From an uncultured Muribaculaceae bacterium (GTDB taxonomy: Bacteria; Bacteroidota; Bacteroidia; Bacteroidales; Muribaculaceae), in the NCBI GenBank assembly GCA_910585275.1, contig CAJUCW010000002.1:1-64000 (forward strand): a stretch of 64,000 nucleotides of DNA. The letters run 5' to 3'. The first letter of the stretch is position 1, and the number at the start of each line of letters is the position of its first letter. Below the pieces are notes generated by a model. It had not been told where the DNA came from. It did no database searches and worked only from the letters and a program-made list of their open reading frames with translations. Both the position numbers and the translations under genes were made by a program. Below are positions 33,845 to 42,411 of this stretch, one piece after another.

Positions 33845-35347
33845 ATGAGCGCTAATTTCGGAACAGTGACTCAGGTGATCGGTCCGGTGATCGACGTGTC
33901 GTTTGAAGGAGGAAAAGATAATATCCCCCCTATATATAATGCGCTGAAAGTGGTGCGTGACAATGGAGAGGAACTCATCCTCGAAGTCGAACAGCACATC
34001 GGAGAAGACACTGTGAGATGTGTTGCAATGGAGAGCACCGACGGACTTCGCCGAGGTGTGAAGGTTGAAGACCTTGGCCGTCCGATAGCCGTGCCTACCG
34101 GAGATCAGGTTAAAGGCCGTCTCCTCAATGTAATCGGGGAGCCGATTGACCATCTCAAGGAACTTGACAGGGAGCACATGCGTCCGATTCATCAGCCGGC
34201 GCCTGCTTTCGACGACCTTGCCATTTCCACCGAAATCCTTTATACGGGTATCAAGGTAATCGACTTGCTCGAGCCTTATTCAAAGGGTGGTAAAATCGGT
34301 TTGTTCGGTGGTGCCGGTGTGGGTAAGACAGTGCTCATCCAGGAGCTTATCAATAATATCGCCAAGGGTCATAACGGATTTTCCGTCTTCACAGGCGTGG
34401 GTGAACGTACCCGCGAAGGTAACGACCTTTTGCGCGAGATGATTGAGAGTGGTATTATTAAGTATGGAAAGAAATTCACCGAAGGGATGGAGAAGGGTGA
34501 GTGGAATCTTGCCGACGTTGATCTTGACGAGGTGGAGAAGTCACAGACCACCCTTGTGTTCGGTCAGATGAACGAGCCCCCGGGCGCGCGTCTTCGAGTT
34601 GCTCTCACCGGTTTGACCGTGGCAGAGCAGTTCCGCGATAATGACGGTGGCGGCAAGGAGATTCTTCTCTTCATCGACAACATCTTCCGTTTCACACAGG
34701 CAGGTTCCGAGGTTTCCGCACTTCTCGGACGAATGCCGTCGGCCGTAGGTTACCAGCCTACACTTGCTTCGGAGATGGGTATGCTGCAGGAAAGAATCAC
34801 ATCGACTAAGCAGGGTAGTATCACGTCTGTACAGGCTATCTATGTCCCTGCCGACGACTTGACCGACCCGGCTCCGGCCACCACCTTTAGCTTCCTTGAC
34901 GCTACGACGGTGTTGAGCCGTAACATTGCCGAACTTGGTATTTACCCTGCGGTGGACCCCCTCGACTCAACTTCCCGAATACTTGACTCCAATATCATCG
35001 GCGAGGAGCATTATAACACAGCTCAGGCTGTGAAGCAGCTTCTGCAGAAATATAACGAGCTCCAGGACATCATTGCAATCCTTGGTGTTGACGAACTTTC
35101 GGACGAAGACAAACTCGTTGTGGCACGTGCAAGAAGAGCGCAACGCTTCCTTTCCCAGCCGTTCTTCGTGGCGGAGCAGTTTACCGGTCTTCCCGGCGTG
35201 ATGGTGCCTCTTGCCGAAACAATCAGAGGCTTCAAGATGATTCTTTCCGGAGAGATGGACGAATACCCCGAGCAGGCTTTCCTTAACGTGGGTACCATCG
35301 ACGAGGCCATCGAGAAAGGAAAGAAACTTCTTGCGGAAGTAAAATAA
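33845..35347 (+). CDS. atpD: F1Fo ATP synthase beta subunit
   Basis: The catalytic subunit of F1. It is 500 residues long, slightly longer than the usual 460-480, as is common in Bacteroidetes. The Walker A motif GGAGVGKT lies around residue 157, followed by the catalytic Glu region (VGERTREGNDL), Walker B (ILLFIDNIFRFTQAG) and the DELSEED-like DELSDEDK segment. It is the first atp gene and lies 50 bases after nuoH. The atpD-atpC pair heading the operon is the usual Bacteroidetes order, in contrast to the atpBEFHAGDC order of most bacteria. Confidence 0.98.
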   Translation: MSANFGTVTQVIGPVIDVSFEGGKDNIPPIYNALKVVRDNGEELILEVEQHIGEDTVRCVAMESTDGLRRGVKVEDLGRPIAVPTGDQVKGRLLNVIGEPIDHLKELDREHMRPIHQPAPAFDDLAISTEILYTGIKVIDLLEPYSKGGKIGLFGGAGVGKTVLIQELINNIAKGHNGFSVFTGVGERTREGNDLLREMIESGIIKYGKKFTEGMEKGEWNLADVDLDEVEKSQTTLVFGQMNEPPGARLRVALTGLTVAEQFRDNDGGGKEILLFIDNIFRFTQAGSEVSALLGRMPSAVGYQPTLASEMGMLQERITSTKQGSITSVQAIYVPADDLTDPAPATTFSFLDATTVLSRNIAELGIYPAVDPLDSTSRILDSNIIGEEHYNTAQAVKQLLQKYNELQDIIAILGVDELSDEDKLVVARARRAQRFLSQPFFVAEQFTGLPGVMVPLAETIRGFKMILSGEMDEYPEQAFLNVGTIDEAIEKGKKLLAEVK

Positions 35348-35390
35348 GAGTTAGTAACCCCTTAGGGATAATTTAACCGACACAAAAAAG

Positions 35391-35627
35391 ATGACACTTG
35401 AAATTATATCGCCAAGCGAGATATTGTTTAAGGGGGATGCTGACATGGTGACGCTTCCCGGAGAACTTGGCTCTTTTACTGTATTGAAGGACCATGCTTC
35501 GCTGATATCGGTGCTTAAGGCCGGACAGATAGTCTATCACACCACCGGAGAGGAAGAGAAGACTGTCGATATAAAGGGCGGCCTTGTCGATGTGGATTCC
35601 AATGTGGTGTCAGTATGTGTTTATTGA
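35391..35627 (+). CDS. atpC: F1Fo ATP synthase epsilon subunit, short form
   Basis: A central-stalk subunit. With 78 residues it consists only of the N-terminal beta-sandwich domain (LEIISPSEILFKGDADMV, then LPGELGSFTVLKDHASLISVL); the two C-terminal helices that inhibit ATP hydrolysis in E. coli and Bacillus are absent. Short epsilon subunits are common in Bacteroidetes, so this is likely the native form and not a truncation. It lies 43 bases after atpD and 32 bases before atpB. Confidence 0.95.
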   Translation: MTLEIISPSEILFKGDADMVTLPGELGSFTVLKDHASLISVLKAGQIVYHTTGEEEKTVDIKGGLVDVDSNVVSVCVY

Positions 35628-35659
35628 TACGTTTGATTTATCGATTAAATTTTATCGGG

Positions 35660-36925
35660 ATGAATAACAGACGAATTTCAATACTTGCAGCAATCCTGGC
35701 TCTTGTCTTTATGATGCCGCAGTTTGTGATGGCTTCGGATAAAGACGGGGAGGGTGTGAATGTCAAGGAGGTGATGTTTCATCACCTCGGTGACGGCTAT
35801 GGCTGGGAGGTGCCTTTCAGCCACGTCTATCGCATCCCGCTTCCGGTGATTGTCAAGACGGAGGATGGTAAATGGATTTCATTCTCGTCGGCACGGCTTT
35901 CGAAAATCGAGGAAGTGACAGATTCCGCTACCGGAAAGAGTAAGCTTGAGGCGGAGCCGCAGATTGTGACTGTGGAAAAGGACGGCAATACTTATAATTT
36001 TGTGCTTGCCCATGTTAGCAAGCATAACAATAAGATTGTCCAGATATTTCCACTTCCCGACGACGACCAGTCTAAGGTGGCGCAAGCGGCTTCTGCACAG
36101 AACGACGATGTGGTTGACGGATATGTAAAATTTGATGGTAAGTATTATAGGGAGTACCGTCCGTTTGACATCTCGATTACCAAGAACGTGCTTGCATTGT
36201 TTCTGTCGGCCATAATCGTCACTTTGATAGTGATGTCGATAGTGAGACACTATGCAAAGAAAGGAATGACGGCACCTCGTAAGGGTGTCGGGCTTATGGA
36301 GATGATTATTGATTTCGTTTATTCGGATGTAATCAAAGGTGCCCTTGGCGCTAATGCCAGAAAGTATGCTCCATTTCTTCTTACGTGTTTTTTCTTTATA
36401 CTCATTATGAACCTTCTTGGTTTGATAGTGATATTTCCCGGAGGGGCTAACCTTACGGGTAATGTAAGTATAACACTGGTGCTTGCGCTGTTGGTTTTTG
36501 TAGTCACGAACGTGACAAATTCCAAGCATTATTGGAAAGAAATATTTTGGCCCGATGTTCCCTTGTTCCTGAAGTTTCCTTTGCCGATAATGCAGTTTAT
36601 AGAGATAGTTGGAATTTTCACCAAGCCCGCGGCATTGTGTGTTCGATTGTTCGCTAATATGATGGGAGGCCACATGATTGTGATAACGCTTACGCTTCTT
36701 ATCTTTATTTTCGCAGCTTTCGGCGCAGAGGCTACAGGCGCATCGGTGATAATTTCTATACTTTTCTCAATTTTTATGCTTGCGTTGGATATTCTCGTAA
36801 GTTTTATCCAGGCATTCGTGTTTACCCTTCTGTCGGCGTTGTTCATTTCCATGAGTCATGGAGACGGACATTCTCATGATAATATAGAAGACGGAGAAAA
36901 AGCACAAGAGGCAATCGAAGCATGA
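35660..36925 (+). CDS. atpB: F1Fo ATP synthase subunit a, with exported N-terminal domain
   Basis: The Fo subunit holding the proton half-channels. At 421 residues it is much longer than the usual 240-280: an N-terminal signal-like helix (residues 1-26, ending VMA-SDK) and about 150 mostly polar residues precede the conserved membrane part. The essential Arg is in VRLFANMMGGH (residue about 325), and helix 5 and the C-terminal region follow. The tail is His/Asp-rich (SHGDGHSHDN). Long a subunits with this extra domain occur in Bacteroidetes. I start at the Met at 35660, because the upstream 15 codons overlap atpC and are not conserved. The usual small gene between atpC and atpB in Bacteroides is missing here. 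Confidence 0.95.
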   Translation: MNNRRISILAAILALVFMMPQFVMASDKDGEGVNVKEVMFHHLGDGYGWEVPFSHVYRIPLPVIVKTEDGKWISFSSARLSKIEEVTDSATGKSKLEAEPQIVTVEKDGNTYNFVLAHVSKHNNKIVQIFPLPDDDQSKVAQAASAQNDDVVDGYVKFDGKYYREYRPFDISITKNVLALFLSAIIVTLIVMSIVRHYAKKGMTAPRKGVGLMEMIIDFVYSDVIKGALGANARKYAPFLLTCFFFILIMNLLGLIVIFPGGANLTGNVSITLVLALLVFVVTNVTNSKHYWKEIFWPDVPLFLKFPLPIMQFIEIVGIFTKPAALCVRLFANMMGGHMIVITLTLLIFIFAAFGAEATGASVIISILFSIFMLALDILVSFIQAFVFTLLSALFISMSHGDGHSHDNIEDGEKAQEAIEA

Positions 36926-36981
36926 AAGGTTCTTTAATAGAAAAATATTAAACAAACATAAAACATTAAAATCTTAGAATT

Positions 36982-37230
36982 ATGTTATCAATGATTTTAG
37001 CAGCAGTTGAGCCTTTGGCAGCTCTTGGCGCGGCAATAGGCGCCGGTATCACAGCAATCGGTGCCGGTATCGGTATCGGTAAAATCGGATCATCGGCAAT
37101 GGAGGCTATTGCGCGTCAGCCGGAAGTGTCCGGTAATATCCGTACAAGCATGATTATTGTTGCATGTCTTGTAGAGGGTGTTGCTCTGTTCTCGATTATT
37201 GTTACAGCACTTGCTCTCTTCCTCCAATAA
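36982..37230 (+). CDS. atpE: F1Fo ATP synthase subunit c, proton type
   Basis: The rotor-ring subunit, 82 residues in two helices with the conserved polar loop ARQPE (44-48). The ion-binding carboxylate is Glu65 (CLVEGVALF). Sodium-type rings carry a Gln in helix 1, in the position of Ile32 here, and a Ser or Thr after the Glu, where Gly66 stands here; both are lacking, so I infer proton coupling. The loop between the Gly-rich helix 1 (GAGITAIGAGIGIG) and helix 2 is normal. Start at the first ATG (36982); a Met three codons later is also possible. It follows atpB after 56 bases. Confidence 0.96.
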   Translation: MLSMILAAVEPLAALGAAIGAGITAIGAGIGIGKIGSSAMEAIARQPEVSGNIRTSMIIVACLVEGVALFSIIVTALALFLQ

Positions 37231-37260
37231 TACTGACGTTCCTATTAGCAATATTGTAAG

Positions 37261-37755
37261 ATGGAATTATTCACGCCCGATTTTGGTCTGGTTTTCTGGA
37301 TGTTTATCTCGTTCATCATCCTTTTCTTCATTTTGTGGAAATGGGGATGGCCGGCGATAATCAAGAGTATCGATGAGCGTGCCGACACTATTGACAAAGG
37401 TGTGGAGTATGCCCGTGAGGCAAAAGCACAGCTTGAGTCTGCGCGCGCCGACGCTCAGAAATATATTGAAGAAGCCCGGGAAAAGCAGGCTGAAATGTTG
37501 CGTGATGCTGCCAGGATGAAATCTGAAATCATCGAGGAGGCCAAGAAAGAGGCTTCCGAGGAGGCTAAGAAAGTAATGGATGCAGCCAAAGTGTCGATAG
37601 AACAGTCACGCAAGGAAGCTGAACTTCAGTTCAGAGATGAGGTGAGCAAGTTCTCTCTTGAAATTGCCGAAAAGATGGTTAAGAACCAACTTAAGGGCGA
37701 CCAGGCGCAGAACGAGCTCGTAAATAAATTGTTGGACGAAATAGAGAAGAATTGA
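37261..37755 (+). CDS. atpF: F1Fo ATP synthase subunit b
   Basis: The peripheral-stalk subunit: 164 residues with an N-terminal membrane helix (about 8-26, FWMFISFIILFFILWKWGW) followed by a long charged helix rich in Ala, Glu, Lys and Gln, which dimerises and binds delta on F1. There is one copy only, with no b' homologue. It lies 30 bases after atpE and 4 bases before atpH. Confidence 0.95.
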   Translation: MELFTPDFGLVFWMFISFIILFFILWKWGWPAIIKSIDERADTIDKGVEYAREAKAQLESARADAQKYIEEAREKQAEMLRDAARMKSEIIEEAKKEASEEAKKVMDAAKVSIEQSRKEAELQFRDEVSKFSLEIAEKMVKNQLKGDQAQNELVNKLLDEIEKN

Positions 37756-37759
37756 TCTT

Positions 37760-38305
37760 ATGGACAACGGTCTCATTCCCCACAGATATGCAAAGGCGTT
37801 GTATAAATACGCCATAGAGCATAATTTATCGGAAGAAGTTTATGGCATCGCAAAGGAGGTGATTCATTCTTTTCAGAAAAATCCGGATTTACAGAAGATT
37901 CTTTCGAATCCGTTTGTAAAGAACGATGATAAGAAGAAACTGCTTCTTACCGCAGCGGGCAACGGGGCCGATGACGCCTACCGCCGTTTTGTGGAGCTTG
38001 TACTTGATCACGGGCGTGAGGAGTTTGCGTACCGTATGATGTATGCATACCGCGACATCTACAGGGAGGCACACCACATTTCCCAGGCTCATATAACAAC
38101 GGCGTCGAAGCTTGACCCGAAGTTGATGGAGAAGCTTCACAAATTGGTGGAGGGAGCATTTAAAGGTTCAGTCCTTGAGTTTTCCGAATCGATTAATACG
38201 GATCTAATCGGAGGTTTTGTCATTGATGTGGATTCCGTAAGGATGGACGCATCGGTGAGCAATGAACTGGAACAACTACGTCAAACCCTATTAAGAAGCA
38301 AGTGA
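37760..38305 (+). CDS. atpH: F1Fo ATP synthase delta subunit
   Basis: Connects the peripheral stalk to the top of F1. The 181-residue protein has the family's N-terminal helical domain (YAKALYKYAIEHNLSEEVYG) and the C-terminal segment FSESINTDLIGGFVIDVDSVRMDASVSNELEQL. It starts 4 bases after atpF and ends 7 bases before atpA, so it is tightly coupled in the operon. Confidence 0.95.
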   Translation: MDNGLIPHRYAKALYKYAIEHNLSEEVYGIAKEVIHSFQKNPDLQKILSNPFVKNDDKKKLLLTAAGNGADDAYRRFVELVLDHGREEFAYRMMYAYRDIYREAHHISQAHITTASKLDPKLMEKLHKLVEGAFKGSVLEFSESINTDLIGGFVIDVDSVRMDASVSNELEQLRQTLLRSK

Positions 38306-38312
38306 AATAAAG

Positions 38313-39890
38313 ATGCTTAACCCAAGCGAAATATCTGATATACTAAAACAGCAGCTCGACGACATCAACTCTAATGTTAAGTTCGAGGAAGTGGGTACCG
38401 TGCTCGAAGTTGGCGACGGTGTAGCTCATGTCTATGGACTTGACAATGTGAAGAGCAACGAGCTGGTGGAGTTTGAAAACGGCGTCAAAGGCGTCGCTCT
38501 CAACCTTGAGGAGAGCAATGTGGGTGTTGTGCTTCTCAACAACGTAAATAAAGTGACTGAAAACATGTCGGTGCGTCGCACGGGTGAGATCGCTTCTATT
38601 CCGGTAGGGGAGGGTCTTTTGGGACGTGTGATCAACATCCTTGGCGAGCCGATTGACGGCAAAGGGCCTATCGAGGGCGACCTTATACGTCTTCCGCTTG
38701 AGCGTAAGGCACCGGGTGTGATTTTCCGTCAGCCTGTCAACCAGCCGTTGCAGACCGGCATCAAGGCAGTCGATTCGATGATTCCTATCGGACGCGGCCA
38801 GCGTGAGCTTATCATCGGCGACCGTCAGATTGGCAAGACTGCAATCGCCATCGATACTATCATCAACCAGCGTCAGAACTATCTTGACGGCAAACCAGTG
38901 TATTGCATTTATGTTGCAATCGGACAGAAGGCTTCATCCGTTGCAGCTACTGTTCATACGCTCGAGAAATTCGGTGCGATGGATTATACAGTGGTTGTGG
39001 CGGCTACGGCTTCCGATTCTGCTTCGATGCGTTACTACAGTCCGTTTGCCGGCGTAGCCATTGGCGAGTACTTCCGCGACACCGGCAGAGACGCCCTTAT
39101 CATCTACGACGACCTTTCAAAGCAGGCTGTGGCATACCGTGAGATTTCACTCGTGCTTAAGCGCCCATCGGGACGTGAGGCATATCCGGGCGATATCTTC
39201 TATCTCCATTCGCGTCTTCTTGAAAGGGCCGCCAAGATTATCGACAACCAGGAGGTTGCTTCTTCGATGAACGACCTGCCCGAGGCTTTGAAACCTATCG
39301 TGAAGGGTGGCGGTTCGCTTACTGCACTTCCTATCATTGAGACACAGGCAGGCGACGTGTCGGCTTACATCCCTACAAACGTGATTTCTATTACCGACGG
39401 CCAGATATTCCTTGAGACCAATCTTTTCAACCAGGGTATCCGTCCTGCAATCAACGTCGGCATTTCAGTGTCGCGTGTAGGTGGCAACGCCCAGATCAAG
39501 TCAATGAAGAAAGTGGCCGGCACGTTGAAAATCGCGCAGGCTCAGTTCCGAGAGTTGGAGTCGTTCACTAAGTTCGGTGGCGACATCGACCCTGTTACCG
39601 CCCGCGTCATCGACCGAGGCCGCAAGAACCAGCAGCTTCTGATTCAGCCCCAGTATCAGCCGTGGCCTGTAGAGAATGAGGTCGCCGTGATTTATTGTGG
39701 CGTAAACGGCCTGCTGGAGAATGTGCCGGTTGATAAGGTGCATGAGTTCGCCCAGCTTTTCCTTCAGCTTCTTAAGGCAAAATATCAGAAAGAAGTGCTC
39801 GACGAAATCAAAGCCGGTAAACTTACCGACGATGTGCAGGCAAGACTCAAGGAGTGTGCTGCCGAGATATCGTCGCGCTACAAGTCATAA
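38313..39890 (+). CDS. atpA: F1Fo ATP synthase alpha subunit
   Basis: The non-catalytic nucleotide-binding subunit of F1, 525 residues. The P-loop GDRQIGKT is near residue 171, the signature PAINVGISVSRVG is near residue 380, and the C-terminal helical domain is complete. It is followed by a 111-base gap holding a hairpin (39902-39936), then atpG. Confidence 0.98.
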   Translation: MLNPSEISDILKQQLDDINSNVKFEEVGTVLEVGDGVAHVYGLDNVKSNELVEFENGVKGVALNLEESNVGVVLLNNVNKVTENMSVRRTGEIASIPVGEGLLGRVINILGEPIDGKGPIEGDLIRLPLERKAPGVIFRQPVNQPLQTGIKAVDSMIPIGRGQRELIIGDRQIGKTAIAIDTIINQRQNYLDGKPVYCIYVAIGQKASSVAATVHTLEKFGAMDYTVVVAATASDSASMRYYSPFAGVAIGEYFRDTGRDALIIYDDLSKQAVAYREISLVLKRPSGREAYPGDIFYLHSRLLERAAKIIDNQEVASSMNDLPEALKPIVKGGGSLTALPIIETQAGDVSAYIPTNVISITDGQIFLETNLFNQGIRPAINVGISVSRVGGNAQIKSMKKVAGTLKIAQAQFRELESFTKFGGDIDPVTARVIDRGRKNQQLLIQPQYQPWPVENEVAVIYCGVNGLLENVPVDKVHEFAQLFLQLLKAKYQKEVLDEIKAGKLTDDVQARLKECAAEISSRYKS

Positions 39891-39901
39891 GGAATAAAGG
39901 T

Positions 39902-39936
39902 GATGCAGTGGCTGTCGGGCCGACGGCCACTGCATC
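39902..39936 (+). promoter_or_regulatory. Long hairpin between atpA and atpG
   Basis: GATGCAGTGGC (39902-39912) and GCCACTGCATC (39926-39936) pair perfectly, and GTCGG and CCGAC extend the stem inside. It begins 12 bases after the atpA stop and has no T-run, so it is unlikely to stop transcription fully. It may instead protect or process mRNA, or set the ratio of gamma to alpha and beta (1:3:3 in the enzyme). Confidence 0.6.
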
Positions 39937-40001
39937 CTTAATCCAAAGTTTAGTTTCCAAAAAGGAAAATACAGTCACAAACCTTTAGAATAATTCAATA
40001 G

Positions 40002-40889
40002 ATGGCTACTCTAAAAGCCCTGAAGACACGCATAGGATCGGTGTCGTCGAGTGAAAAAATCACCGGCGCCATGAAGATGATATCGTCTGCCAAGGTCCAT
40101 AAGAACGAGCAAGAACTAAGGAAGCTTCTGCCGTTTCGCAATCAGGTGAAGTCGATAATGGGTCACTTGCTTGATACCAACATGGAGTTTGATTCCCCGC
40201 TCATAACGGAGCGTGAGGTCAGGAATGTCGGGGTAGTGGTCTATGGAACCGACGACGGTCTCTGCGGTGCTTACAACATCAATATATTCAAACAGCTTCT
40301 GATAGAGATTGCCAGGCTTCGCGACAAGTATGGCGATAAGGTGGGCATTACCGTCTATCCCATCGGCAAGAAGATGGCGAAGGCTTGCAGAAGGTTATCT
40401 TTTGAGGGAATAAAGACCGCGGCCATCGAAGGGGTTGATTCCAAGATGGGTGGAGATAAGGTCAACGAATTTACCCATAGTCTTAGAAACGGATTTGAAA
40501 CAGGGGAAGTTGACCAGGTCAACGTCCTGTATATGAAATTTGTGTCGATGAGCAAGCAGATAGCCACTTTCGAGCAGGTGTTCCCCGTCAGCAGGGACGC
40601 TTTGGAGAGTGGTTCGGCCGGCCACGAAGACAATAAATTCTATATTTTCGAACCGGATCCCAACAGCATATTCAATGAGGTCCTTCCGATGTTTGTGCTT
40701 TCGACAATGCAGGAAATCACGATAGAGAACAGGGCTTCCGAACAGGCGGCAAGGGTAATGGCTATGCAGAGTGCCAACGACAATGCCAAGAAACTTCTCG
40801 AGTCGCTCCAGCTTGAGTATAACAAGCTCCGTCAGCAGAGCATCACCACCGAGCTTCTCGATATTCTCGGAGGCCAGGTGGAAAGATAG
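40002..40889 (+). CDS. atpG: F1Fo ATP synthase gamma subunit
   Basis: The rotating central shaft, 295 residues. The N-terminal helix (IGSVSSSEKITGAMKMISSAK) and the C-terminal helix (ANDNAKKLLESLQLEYNKLRQQSITTELLDI) that form the coiled-coil axle are intact, and the SSSEKIT...MKM motif is typical. It is the last atp gene; nuoI follows after 43 bases with no terminator. Confidence 0.97.
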   Translation: MATLKALKTRIGSVSSSEKITGAMKMISSAKVHKNEQELRKLLPFRNQVKSIMGHLLDTNMEFDSPLITEREVRNVGVVVYGTDDGLCGAYNINIFKQLLIEIARLRDKYGDKVGITVYPIGKKMAKACRRLSFEGIKTAAIEGVDSKMGGDKVNEFTHSLRNGFETGEVDQVNVLYMKFVSMSKQIATFEQVFPVSRDALESGSAGHEDNKFYIFEPDPNSIFNEVLPMFVLSTMQEITIENRASEQAARVMAMQSANDNAKKLLESLQLEYNKLRQQSITTELLDILGGQVER

Positions 40890-40932
40890 GCGTTGGAAAC
40901 CAAATCATGAAACAGATTCAAAGTTTTTTTAA

Positions 40933-41556
40933 ATGAGTAGTATAAAGGAATATTTTTCGGAAATCGGCAGCGGTCTTAAAAGCCTTGTCGATGGCATGGC
41001 GGTGACCGGCAAGGAGTTGCTCACCCCGAAAATCACCGAGTGTTATCCGGAGAACAGAGCCACTCTGGAGATAGCAGACCGCTTCAGGGCCGAGCTCACT
41101 CTTAAATACGACAGCGATGGCCGTCATAAGTGTATCGGATGCGGCATCTGCCAGATGAACTGCCCTAACGGAACGATTCAGCTCACCACTAAGATGGTTG
41201 ACCTCCCGGACGGTAAGAAAAAACGCAAGCTCGACAAGTATATGTACGATCTTGGAAGCTGCACGTTCTGCATGCTTTGCGTGACAACCTGCCCGCAGGA
41301 TGCCCTTGAATTCTCTAACGATTTCGAGCAGGCCACTTTCACCCGCGGTAGCCTTGTAAAACAGCTTAACTATCGTCCGGAACCAAAGGACGATGCTGCG
41401 GCACCTGCGCCCAAGCCAGCGATGGATCCCGAGAAATTGGCTAAAATCAAAGCTGAGGCACTTGCCAAGGCTGCTAAGATAAAAGCCGAGAAGGAGGCAG
41501 CCGCCAAAGCGGCCGCCCAGGGAGAGGCTCCTAAAGATGAAAATAAAGAAAATTAA
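40933..41556 (+). CDS. nuoI: NADH-quinone oxidoreductase subunit I with basic C-terminal tail
   Basis: Carries two [4Fe-4S] clusters (N6a and N6b) in the peripheral arm. The two ligand sets are CIGCGICQMNCP and CTFCMLCVTTCP (residues about 63-75 and 103-114). The protein has 207 residues; the last 45 or so are an Ala/Lys/Glu-rich tail (repeats such as KAEALAKAAKIKAEKEAAAKAA) absent from the E. coli subunit and probably a free helix. The start ATG at 40933 overlaps the stop of a nine-codon frame at 40907-40936 (ATGA). This is the first nuo gene after the ATP synthase block. Confidence 0.95.
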   Translation: MSSIKEYFSEIGSGLKSLVDGMAVTGKELLTPKITECYPENRATLEIADRFRAELTLKYDSDGRHKCIGCGICQMNCPNGTIQLTTKMVDLPDGKKKRKLDKYMYDLGSCTFCMLCVTTCPQDALEFSNDFEQATFTRGSLVKQLNYRPEPKDDAAAPAPKPAMDPEKLAKIKAEALAKAAKIKAEKEAAAKAAAQGEAPKDENKEN

Positions 41557-41562
41557 TATATA

Positions 41563-42090
41563 ATGGATTCAGTAGGAAATATAATAGTGTATTTCGTAGC
41601 GGCCATTGCGATAGTCTTTTTCTCGTTTAAGGCAGTTACCACGAGGAAAATCCTTCGTGCCGCTACCTACCTTCTTTTTGTGCTCCTGAGCACAGCCGTG
41701 TTTTATTTCCAGCTTGGCTATCAATTCCTCGGGGCTGTGCAGATTGCAGTTTATGCGGGCGGCATCATGGTGCTGTTCGTGTTTGCCATTCTGCTCACCC
41801 ATAAACCCAACGAGAGGAGTGGCATCATCGATTCCCATCGGAAGGCCCTCGGAATCGGGGTGTCGGTGGCCGGGGCAGTGGTTCTTCTTTTCGCCATATT
41901 CTATATGCCGCTCCTTCACGGGGCATCGCTTGTGGAATGCCTGTCGGCAGGCGACCAGATAACCATGCACGACATAGGCGTGGCTTTCACAGGAAGCGAC
42001 CGCTTCCAGTATCTGCTTCCTTTTGAGGCAATCAGTGTTTTGTTGCTCGCATGTATAATCGGTGGCGTCACAGTTGCCCGTAAAAATTAA
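41563..42090 (+). CDS. nuoJ: NADH-quinone oxidoreductase subunit J
   Basis: A membrane subunit of 175 residues with five helices. The conserved helix 3 segment (VAVYAGGIMVLFVFAILLT-like, here GAVQIAVYAGGIMVLFVFAI), with its pi-bulge Tyr-Ala-Gly-Gly, is present. It starts 6 bases after nuoI and ends 6 bases before nuoK. Confidence 0.95.
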   Translation: MDSVGNIIVYFVAAIAIVFFSFKAVTTRKILRAATYLLFVLLSTAVFYFQLGYQFLGAVQIAVYAGGIMVLFVFAILLTHKPNERSGIIDSHRKALGIGVSVAGAVVLLFAIFYMPLLHGASLVECLSAGDQITMHDIGVAFTGSDRFQYLLPFEAISVLLLACIIGGVTVARKN

Positions 42091-42096
42091 GAGAAA

Positions 42097-42408
42097 ATGG
42101 ATTTAAGCATGTTATGGTATCTCGTGCCCAGCGTGATTATGCTGGCGTGCGGCGTCTATGGGTTTGTAACCCGTAAGAATCTTATTGCCATCCTGATCTC
42201 TCTCGAGTTGATGCTGAATTCCGCCGACCTGAATTTTGTGGTTTTCAACCGCTATCTTTTCCCGGGGTCGATGGACGGCATGGTGTTCACGCTTTTCGCA
42301 GTTGCCATAGCGGCTGCGGAGACGGCAATCGCCATTGCCATTATCATCAATATCTATCGTTCGATCGGCAATACCGATATCACAGAAATCAATAAAATGA
42401 AATACTAA
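42097..42408 (+). CDS. nuoK: NADH-quinone oxidoreductase subunit K
   Basis: A small antiporter-like membrane subunit, 103 residues and three helices. The two conserved Glu residues of the family are present: one in ISLELMLNSADLNF (helix 2) and one in AIAAAETAIAIAIIINIYR (helix 3). It is followed by nuoL after 3 bases. Confidence 0.96.
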   Translation: MDLSMLWYLVPSVIMLACGVYGFVTRKNLIAILISLELMLNSADLNFVVFNRYLFPGSMDGMVFTLFAVAIAAAETAIAIAIIINIYRSIGNTDITEINKMKY

Positions 42409-42411
42409 GAT

